Position numbers and translations under genes: made by a program. A DNA stretch of 39,526 bases, from positions 1 through 39,526 of the IMG/VR virus record IMGVR_UViG_3300007735_000713; one strand, 5' to 3'. The stretch is from a virus. How positions within the stretch are numbered: the first letter of the stretch is position 1; the number at the start of each line of letters is the position of its first letter. Below, one piece after another: positions 34,429 through 39,526 of the stretch. The notes beneath the pieces are model-generated. The model was not told the DNA's origin. It made no database searches and saw only the letters and a program-made list of their open reading frames with translations.

Positions 34429-35015
34429 AATACAACCTCTTTAAGTATAGTTTTATACTTTGATACATCAATATTTAGGAAAGGTTTGTATTTAAAAATT
34501 CTCAAACTTACATAATTCCAAATTGGATCAGTAAGTTTTTTATCAAAATCTTTAACAAAATTTAATAATATATCTAATATCGTAATAGTTTCTATGGTAA
34601 TACTTTTTTGTAAATATTTTTTCAGTATTTCTGGATGATTTCCAGTTTTACAATCAAATAAAGATTCAAAGTTTTTCTTATTCATAAAACTTTCAGTTTC
34701 AGATTTAAACAAATAAGATAAACTTTGTGTCTTCTTTAACCATTCGTTATATACATCTTCACCTTCACGAATAATATCTCCTATCCAAAGTCGTTCTGGG
34801 TCATTACAATCTACAAAATTTGCTACAAAATATGCTTTGATTTGCTCATCATTTTTTTGTATTGATAGTCGTTCAAAAAAGAATCTATCGGTTCTTTTAT
34901 AAAAACTTTCTTTTGACGCACGACTTCTTCCACAATACTTATGGTAATCGTAGGTTTTTTTTGTAAAGTGATTTTTTATCGCAAGATATTGGCAATAAAC
35001 TTGAAATGGGGTCAT
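34425..35015 (-). CDS. gp59: Helicase loader gp59, 196 aa
   Basis: The protein aligns in pattern with T4 gp59 (217 aa): MTPFQVYCQYLAIKNHFTKK at the N-terminus, SKESFYKRTDRFFFERLS, and a C-terminal ILDILLNFVKDFDKKLTDPI followed by NYVSLRIFKYKPFLNID. In T4, gp59 loads the gp41 helicase onto gp32-coated forked DNA, so its place beside gp32 fits. I chose ATG 35015, which begins at the conserved MTPFxVY; the frame extends upstream to 35054, but that part lies within the preceding endonuclease gene. The first 77 bases overlap the endonuclease 3' end in another frame, and the AAGGA Shine-Dalgarno also lies inside the endonuclease ORF. Confidence 0.88.
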   Translation of the reverse strand: MTPFQVYCQYLAIKNHFTKKTYDYHKYCGRSRASKESFYKRTDRFFFERLSIQKNDEQIKAYFVANFVDCNDPERLWIGDIIREGEDVYNEWLKKTQSLSYLFKSETESFMNKKNFESLFDCKTGNHPEILKKYLQKSITIETITILDILLNFVKDFDKKLTDPIWNYVSLRIFKYKPFLNIDVSKYKTILKEVVL

Positions 35016-35862
35016 TATATTTTTTCCATCCTTTATAGTGTTTTCTTTTTTCATTTAAAACTTCACTTATAGAACCTTCATTCAAATTAAATTTTCTACA
35101 TAAAGTTCTAACACCTTTACCTTCATACACAACTCCATCAGGAGAAATTAGTTTGTATTCTTTTTCTAATTTTTTGGATATTAATAATCCCCCGAACATT
35201 TCTGTAGAGGGTAATTTCCAACCTTTATATGAATGAAGTTTTCTATTAAGAACATTAATTATAGCACCAACATTCAAATCATATTTTCTACATAATTCAC
35301 TAACATTTTTGCCTTTAAATATCTTACCATCTGGAGACATTATATCATATTCTCTAGATATTGTTAAAGCAAAAGATTGTTTGCTAGTCAATTTTGTATT
35401 TGGCAATTTCCACCCCTTACAAGATTTTCCTTTACCCAACAAAAGATTTATAATATTTGAATAAGGTAATTTATTTTTTTCACAAAATTTTTTAATATTT
35501 TTGCCTTTAAATATTTTACCATCTGGAGACATTAATTCAAATTCTTTACATTTTGGTTCATAAATTATTCTATTATTTCCCCCTTCAGTTAAATTATATC
35601 CATTTTTATATGTATCATATATCTCAATCCAATAAGTCTCTCTATCATTCCAGATATTAATATCTCCTTCTTCTATTATTCCCCAAATAAAATTTTCCCA
35701 ACCGTATTTTTTTATTGCCTTATAAAATTTAATATTTTTATTTTTATTTCTATAACAAGAACTTTTATGCTGTCTTATTCTTTCTTTTAATTCTTTTCTA
35801 GTTTGCCCTATATATTTTTTCCCAGTAGAAATACAATGGGCGCAGTAAATAATTACTTTCAT
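34939..35862 (-). CDS. GIY-YIG homing endonuclease with three DNA-binding repeats, 307 aa
   Basis: The N-terminal GIY-YIG domain has IYCAHCISTGKKYIGQT (5-21), Arg29, Glu75 (NDRETYWIE) and GYNLTEGG (88-95). Three tandem repeats of about 47 residues follow (about 108-154, 172-218 and 236-281). Each opens with a MSPDGKIFKGKN-like hairpin, continues with a helix-turn-helix and closes with YKGWKLP. They are NUMOD-type sequence-reading modules. The last 26 codons run out of frame over the start of gp59. It is inserted between gp33 and gp59 and probably homes into gp59-region DNA of relatives. Expression looks late and hairpin-controlled. Confidence 0.9.
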   Translation of the reverse strand: MKVIIYCAHCISTGKKYIGQTRKELKERIRQHKSSCYRNKNKNIKFYKAIKKYGWENFIWGIIEEGDINIWNDRETYWIEIYDTYKNGYNLTEGGNNRIIYEPKCKEFELMSPDGKIFKGKNIKKFCEKNKLPYSNIINLLLGKGKSCKGWKLPNTKLTSKQSFALTISREYDIMSPDGKIFKGKNVSELCRKYDLNVGAIINVLNRKLHSYKGWKLPSTEMFGGLLISKKLEKEYKLISPDGVVYEGKGVRTLCRKFNLNEGSISEVLNEKRKHYKGWKKYNDPISSLLPISCDKKSLYKKNLRLP

Positions 35863-35872
35863 CTGCTCTTAA

Positions 35873-35939
35873 GTTTGTTCGCATTACTATTTATAAGGGA
35901 GAGCATTTCTACCCTCCCACCCGAAAAGTGCGAACAAAC
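35873..35939 (-). promoter_or_regulatory. Inverted repeat enclosing a late promoter (I-TevI-like control element)
   Basis: Perfect 11-bp arms GTTTGTTCGCA (minus strand 35939-35929) and TGCGAACAAAC (35883-35873) enclose a TATAAATA late promoter (35895-35888) and a 5-bp GGGAG/CTCCC stem. The 3' arm is followed by the AAGAG Shine-Dalgarno and the endonuclease ATG at 35862. Read-through RNA could fold the whole element; late RNA would lack the 5' arm. Confidence 0.7.
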
Positions 35940-35962
35940 CAGGCATTATTATATAGTTTATT

Positions 35963-36217
35963 TTATAATGGCAGTTTTGCTTTTGTAGTTTTCTTTAAAA
36001 AATTAAGTTCAGTAGCATCGCACTTAATTTTTTCTTTAAGTGGTTTTGAAACAAGTTTTGATATTGTATCAAGTTCAATATTTTGAACTTCGCAATATGA
36101 TACAATTGCATCAATATAATTGACGTGTGTGTTTTTTACAATGTCTTCAATTTCTTGTGCAAACTTTTGCGGACACAAAAATTTAGCATTTAATTCTTCT
36201 TTAATTTCTTCATTCAT
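35963..36217 (-). CDS. gp33: Late-transcription co-activator gp33, 84 aa
   Basis: The protein has the layout of T4 gp33 (112 aa): KFAQEIEDIVKNTHVNYIDA, then IVSYCEVQNIELDTISKLVS and a C-terminal LNFLKKTTKAKLPL ending, which parallels the hydrophobic sliding-clamp-binding tail of gp33. In T4, gp33 binds the RNA polymerase beta flap and links it to the gp45 clamp at late promoters, consistent with the many NATAAATA sites in this window. I chose ATG 36217, which overlaps the upstream nuclease stop (ATGAATGA); the longer frame to 36322 lies inside the nuclease gene. Gene order 33-59-32 supports the call. Confidence 0.8.
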   Translation of the reverse strand: MNEEIKEELNAKFLCPQKFAQEIEDIVKNTHVNYIDAIVSYCEVQNIELDTISKLVSKPLKEKIKCDATELNFLKKTTKAKLPL

Positions 36218-36890
36218 AGGTTTGAAGTTTATCTCTAACAAATTCTCTAATATATTTGATGAGCAATTTGATATACTTTTTTTTGTCGTATTCTTCATAA
36301 ACAACACATTCTCCATTTTCACAAGCCATAATAATGACTAACTTCTTTACCATTATACCAGTAAGTTCATATAACATGCAACTATACGCTACACACTGCA
36401 CGAAATAATGCTCAATCCATTCTTTTGGTTTTGGTTTTGCAGAAGTCTTAAAGTCAATAACAGCCAATTCGCCATTATATTCTGCTATACAATCAACTGT
36501 TCCGGCAATTCCAAGAACTTTACTATATAATGATTTTTCAAGAGCATGAATATTATCTATATTGTTTAATTCTGGTTTAGCAATCTTAAATAAAAATTGC
36601 GATAAAGGTTGAACTTCTGGAAGTTCTGAAATATTATGCAGATAATTTTCTACCAATGTATGCATATCAGTCCCACGACTGGTTGCTGCTTTGGTAATCT
36701 TATCTGCTGCTGCTTCGCCAATTTTCTTTCTCCAATTAATAAAAATCTGACGATTAATATAACTAGTAACAGAGGTAATAGAAACAAGACGATGCAAAAC
36801 ATCATCTTCTGGTACTTTATAATATCTTACACTATCAATCGTTTCTCTTTCTAATTCGGGAAGTTTTATATCAAGATGATTAAAAGTCAC
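36210..36890 (-). CDS. PD-(D/E)XK nuclease (RecB/Cas4-like), 226 aa
   Basis: The active-site pattern of RecB-like nucleases is present: His77 (RGTDMHTLVENYL), Asp133 (GIAGTVDCIAEY), Asp146 and Lys148 (LAVIDFKTS), and motif QCVAYS with Gln165 and Tyr169. Proteins of this type are common in marine T4-like phages, beside replication or recombination genes, and probably process DNA ends. The start is GTG 36890, overlapping the phoH stop as GTGA, a translational coupling. There are no iron-sulfur cysteines of the Cas4 type. The exact substrate is unknown. Confidence 0.85.
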   Translation of the reverse strand: MTFNHLDIKLPELERETIDSVRYYKVPEDDVLHRLVSITSVTSYINRQIFINWRKKIGEAAADKITKAATSRGTDMHTLVENYLHNISELPEVQPLSQFLFKIAKPELNNIDNIHALEKSLYSKVLGIAGTVDCIAEYNGELAVIDFKTSAKPKPKEWIEHYFVQCVAYSCMLYELTGIMVKKLVIIMACENGECVVYEEYDKKKYIKLLIKYIREFVRDKLQTYE

Positions 36891-38878
36891 AAACCAAGTT
36901 CCATTTTTGTAATAATGTATTCTTTAATAAGTCCACTACGAATTACATCCGCAACTTCAAATTCAATAATATCAAACGAAGGCATTTGGCGAAGAATTTT
37001 CATAAAATCAACTACCCCATTCTTTTCATTTTGACGAATCAAATCACTTTGAGAGGCATCACCACAGAAAAGAATTTTAGTGTTTTCGCCAACACGAGTA
37101 ATAATAGAATCTAATTCGTGGAAATTTAAATTTTCTAATTCATCAACAATAATAATACAATTATCCAGAGTTGTACCACGGATAAAAGAAGTACTCCAAA
37201 AACTAATGGTCTCTTGTGCTTTTAGATTTCCATAGAGCATCTCAAAGTCAGCATCACTCGGCATCTGGAACATATACTTTACCATATTCTTATAAGGAAT
37301 TTGATAAAGAGATGCCTTATCTTCATGTGAATTGTGAGTTACAATATAATCATCCGTAATATAAAGACTTTCCGAGTTATCTACCTGAATACATTGTACC
37401 TCCTTTTCACAAATTGGTTCAATCGATTTAATTCCAACATGATGCATATATTTACAAGAAAATTTTTGTGCTTTTCTTGAGATATAAAATGGATTTATAT
37501 GTTCTGGTAGACTAATAGTAAACTCATATGATATAAGTTTACTAGTGATTTTTCTTAGTTTTCCAGTTTTATCAACAATCTTAGAAGTTTTTCCAATACG
37601 ATTTCTTTCACGAATAACAGATCTACCTCCAAGAGATTTTACTAATTCAATTACATCCAATGCTAATTGACGAGAAGTAGTACTAAAAGATGCTTCTCCA
37701 GTTTCTTTTACAGTACCATCAGTATCCATTAATCCTCTCAATAATTCTATTCTATCTTTAATAGAAGAGAATTTATATAAATCTGGAATAAATTTAGTAT
37801 CACATTTTGTATTTTCTAATCCAAGTTGAAATAAACTATTTTTTATTGGATTTTCCCATCTGTTTTTAGATGAAACAAACTCATATTTAATTTTGTCAAT
37901 TACTTTTTTATTCTCACAATAATATTTAAGTTTTGATTTGGACTGTGTAACAGTTTCCAAAGCAACTCCGATTGAATAATATTCATCAATTTTTCCAGTA
38001 TCTGTATCCGTAATTAATACTCTTCTTGCTGGTTTATTATTTCTTGGAGAATTACTTATTGTATATGAAATATTATGATTCGTCAAATAGCATCCAATTT
38101 CCGACACTTCAGTTCTAACCTTTTCAACAAGTTCACTATCAATATTAGTAAATGCAATACTATTTGAGATAGATCCATCACCCAATATTACTCCGAGAGT
38201 ATATGGTGGAATTGGTAGATTTTTTTGAGTAAATTCTACTGCTTCATTTCTTGGAATATAATGATTTATTTTTCCATCTTTATTCAAAAAAGTTTCAAGT
38301 ATTTGTTTTGTAGTTTTTGTGGTACCAGTCCTGAATCTTTTTTTATCTTCAAATGTTTTAGTGACCCACAAATGATCCTCACAACATTCAGTAGATGAAT
38401 TTTCAGTAGTTGTCACTTTATAAACAAGTTTTTTTCCTTTTGGATGAACTGCAGTAACTCTTGTTGATTTTCCATCTCTACCGATAACATAATCACCAAC
38501 ACTAATATCTCCCATAGTTGTCCAACCAGTAGGAGTTAATATTTTAGCATCCAATGGTTGAGGTCCAGGAAGGAATCCTATCTCTCTGGTGGGTACAAGA
38601 GATCTCACGATGTAAATCTTTTCATATGGGGTGTATTCACTCAAAACATCTTGGAGTGCCTTGAAGAGGCACAGAAAGGTCTTTCCAGAACCAGCAACAC
38701 CATGAGCAACTAAGTGCTTACCAGCATCATAAGACTCGAATAGTTTTCTTTGATTATCAGTAAGTGGTTCAATATCTAAAAGTAGTTCTGCTCCGATTGG
38801 TTTTTTTCTCTTAGACAACTTAGACATTAATCCAACCGCAGGGGGTTGATTACCATTACTCCTTCTTTTTCTTGTCAT
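36887..38878 (-). CDS. phoH: PhoH-like P-loop ATPase precursor containing an intein, 663 aa
   Basis: Removal of residues 106-516 leaves a 252-residue PhoH, the usual phage length. The N-extein carries the Walker A motif (GVAGSGKTFLC, 60-70) and ends TREIGFLPG. The C-extein resumes SHEDKASLYQIPYKNMVKYM and contains Walker B (IIIVDELEN) and LFCGDASQSD. PhoH proteins are predicted RNA/DNA helicase-like ATPases; the phage role is unknown despite frequent phosphate-starvation naming. I chose ATG 38878 (MTRKRRSNGN), seven bases past the upstream stop; an ATG at 38938 would add 20 residues and overlap that gene. The stop overlaps the nuclease start (GTGA). Confidence 0.92.
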   Translation of the reverse strand: MTRKRRSNGNQPPAVGLMSKLSKRKKPIGAELLLDIEPLTDNQRKLFESYDAGKHLVAHGVAGSGKTFLCLFKALQDVLSEYTPYEKIYIVRSLVPTREIGFLPGPQPLDAKILTPTGWTTMGDISVGDYVIGRDGKSTRVTAVHPKGKKLVYKVTTTENSSTECCEDHLWVTKTFEDKKRFRTGTTKTTKQILETFLNKDGKINHYIPRNEAVEFTQKNLPIPPYTLGVILGDGSISNSIAFTNIDSELVEKVRTEVSEIGCYLTNHNISYTISNSPRNNKPARRVLITDTDTGKIDEYYSIGVALETVTQSKSKLKYYCENKKVIDKIKYEFVSSKNRWENPIKNSLFQLGLENTKCDTKFIPDLYKFSSIKDRIELLRGLMDTDGTVKETGEASFSTTSRQLALDVIELVKSLGGRSVIRERNRIGKTSKIVDKTGKLRKITSKLISYEFTISLPEHINPFYISRKAQKFSCKYMHHVGIKSIEPICEKEVQCIQVDNSESLYITDDYIVTHNSHEDKASLYQIPYKNMVKYMFQMPSDADFEMLYGNLKAQETISFWSTSFIRGTTLDNCIIIVDELENLNFHELDSIITRVGENTKILFCGDASQSDLIRQNEKNGVVDFMKILRQMPSFDIIEFEVADVIRSGLIKEYIITKMELGL
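37331..38563 (-). mobile_element. PhoH intein with LAGLIDADG endonuclease, class 3 signatures, 411 aa
   Basis: The intein runs from Pro (PQPLDAKILTPTGW) to the terminal THN, followed by Ser of the C-extein. Splicing Hint blocks are visible: block A, block B (TECCEDHLW), block F (VQCIQVDNSESLYITDDYIV) and block G (VTHN). The first residue is not Cys or Ser, while Trp in block B, Cys in block F and Thr in block G match the W-C-T triplet of class 3 inteins. Between them lie two LAGLIDADG motifs (YTLGVILGDGS and LLRGLMDTDG) with both acidic residues, so the homing endonuclease looks intact. It interrupts the conserved GFLPG loop of PhoH. Confidence 0.9.
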
Positions 38879-38885
38879 ATAAATT

Positions 38886-39128
38886 TTATAGAGTTTTAAT
38901 ATTTGATCCTGGCATTTTTTTTGCACGATGCAATACATCGTTCCATCCTGGATGTGACTTCTTTAATTTACTTTGCCAATCTCCTACTTCTCCAACACCG
39001 GCAACACCAGCAGACCAATCCTTATCCCAATCTTTATTCTCATCTCTCCATTTTCCATATTCAATCATTGTCATAGAAAGTTCTTTTGTTTCACCAGTTT
39101 CTTTGTGTTTAACAGGATATGTTGGCAT
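38886..39128 (-). CDS. Small conserved phage protein, 80 aa (full-length copy)
   Basis: The sequence MPTYPVKHKETGETKELSMT, with YGKWRDENKDWDKDW and a C-terminal GWNDVLHRAKKMPGSN, matches a small protein common in marine T4-like phages, sometimes compared with FmdB-type regulatory proteins, although the zinc cysteines are missing here. Function is unknown. A late promoter (39151-39158) lies 23 bases upstream. It is the downstream member of a tandem pair with the 51-residue gene at 39154-39309; the first 30 codons and the leader are nearly identical. Confidence 0.78.
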   Translation of the reverse strand: MPTYPVKHKETGETKELSMTMIEYGKWRDENKDWDKDWSAGVAGVGEVGDWQSKLKKSHPGWNDVLHRAKKMPGSNIKTL

Positions 39129-39150
39129 TTGATAAAATAATATACGAAAG

Positions 39151-39158
39151 TATTTATT
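39151..39158 (-). promoter_or_regulatory. T4-type late promoter AATAAATA
   Basis: The minus strand reads AATAAATA, overlapping the TAA stop of the 51-residue paralogue and lying 23 bases ahead of the 80-residue gene. Confidence 0.65.
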
Positions 39159-39309
39159 CTAATGTGATTGCGCTTTGATAATTACAGTGGTCACAATTGT
39201 CACGATTCCAATCCGTATTATCCTCTCTCCATTTCTTATATTCAATCATAGTCATCAAACGTTCTTTCGTTTCACCAGTTTCTTTGTGTTTAACGGGATA
39301 TGTTGACAT
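39154..39309 (-). CDS. Truncated or diverged paralogue of the 80-aa protein, 51 aa
   Basis: The ORF starts at ATG 39309 (MSTYPVKHKETGETKERLMT) and ends at TAA 39154-39156. Its first 30 residues match the 80-residue neighbour almost exactly at both protein and DNA level, including the leader TATATTATTTTA-CAA. The rest differs (DWNRDNCDHCNYQSAITLE) and gains a CDHC pair, resembling half of a zinc ribbon. It looks like a tandem duplication followed by divergence or 3' replacement. Whether it is functional is not clear. Confidence 0.65.
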   Translation of the reverse strand: MSTYPVKHKETGETKERLMTMIEYKKWREDNTDWNRDNCDHCNYQSAITLE

Positions 39310-39354
39310 TTGTTAAAATAATATACAGAGGTATATATCAAAATTCCATAAAAC

Positions 39355-39375
39355 CGAGAAATCTTTAGTTTCTCG
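39355..39375 (-). terminator. Probable rho-independent terminator
   Basis: The minus strand folds CGAGAAA / TTTCTCG (7 bp, 7-base loop) followed by GTTTTAT, 15 bases past the stop of the right-edge gene. The U-run is short, so strength is uncertain. Confidence 0.6.
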
Positions 39376-39389
39376 ATAGTTCATGCAAT

Positions 39390-39526
39390 TTAAGGACTCA
39401 AACGAGCTCTATGAAGTCTTTTCGCCTCATAATACTTCCATACATTAGGAGACCATTTTTGAAGTTCAGGAGCAATTGCATCACAAAGAGCCTGTATTTC
39501 CAACTGAGCATCAAGTTTTGAACGAA
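39390..39526 (-). CDS. Hypothetical protein, C-terminal 45 codons (partial at right edge)
   Basis: An open frame enters from the right edge and ends at TAA 39390-39392. The visible part reads RSKLDAQLEIQALCDAIAPE, then LQKWSPNVWKYYEAKRLH, and is helical with no recognised motif. It is followed by a probable terminator, which supports it being the end of a real transcript on the same strand. Function unknown. Confidence 0.6.
   Translation of the reverse strand, partial: RSKLDAQLEIQALCDAIAPELQKWSPNVWKYYEAKRLHRARLSP

Noticed and set aside
36218-36322. N-terminal extension of gp33 in the open frame
   Set aside because: It lies inside the nuclease gene; the gp33 pattern begins at MNEEIKEEL and ATG 36217 overlaps the nuclease stop as expected.

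Overview
The window looks like part of a T4-like marine myovirus, most likely a cyanophage (Kyanoviridae-type) or a close pelagiphage-like relative. The evidence is an AT-rich sequence, tightly packed genes, T4-type late promoters (NATAAATA), recognisable T4 core proteins (gp4, gp5, gp26, gp32, gp33, gp48, gp53, gp54, gp59), a phage PhoH, and a DUF1825 protein, a family shared with cyanobacteria. No photosynthesis or other host-typing gene is present, so the host is not fixed by this window.

Positions 1-28676 are on the minus strand and hold tail genes. From high to low coordinate they are: gp54 tube initiator, gp26, a 59-residue ORF in the -1 frame, two large proteins with tape-measure and cell-wall-hydrolase features, a gp27-like hub, a gp5-like OB-fold hub, a separate beta-helical spike, several small structural proteins, a set of tail fibres and glycine-rich adhesin-like proteins, a 2040-residue structural protein, and a fibre-like gene running off the left edge. 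A tRNA-Leu(UAA) and a 61-residue ORF behind a strong sigma70-type promoter interrupt the late genes near 11 kb.

Positions 28711-32646 are on the plus strand: gp4 head-completion nuclease, a free-standing GIY-YIG endonuclease, a conserved phage protein, gp48 tube cap and gp53 wedge. They converge on a terminator at about 32.67 kb that serves the opposite strand.

Positions 32719-39526 are on the minus strand and hold replication and late-transcription genes. In transcription order they are: a partial ORF, two tandem copies of a small MxTYPVKHKETGE protein, phoH (split by an intein), a PD-(D/E)XK nuclease, gp33, a GIY-YIG endonuclease, gp59, a DUF1825 protein, and gp32 (split by a group I intron). 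The T4 order 33-59-32 is kept.

The most notable feature is the concentration of mobile intervening elements at about 29-38.6 kb: a td-like group I intron in the zinc-binding region of gp32, a LAGLIDADG intein with class 3 (W-C-T) signatures in phoH, and two GIY-YIG endonuclease genes. Ahead of one endonuclease gene, and ahead of the ORF inside the intron, a late promoter lies within or overlaps an inverted repeat. This is the layout that delays I-TevI expression in T4. A canonical -1 slippery heptamer (T TTT TTC) at the end of gp26, just upstream of the tape-measure-like genes, is a second candidate for an undescribed mechanism.
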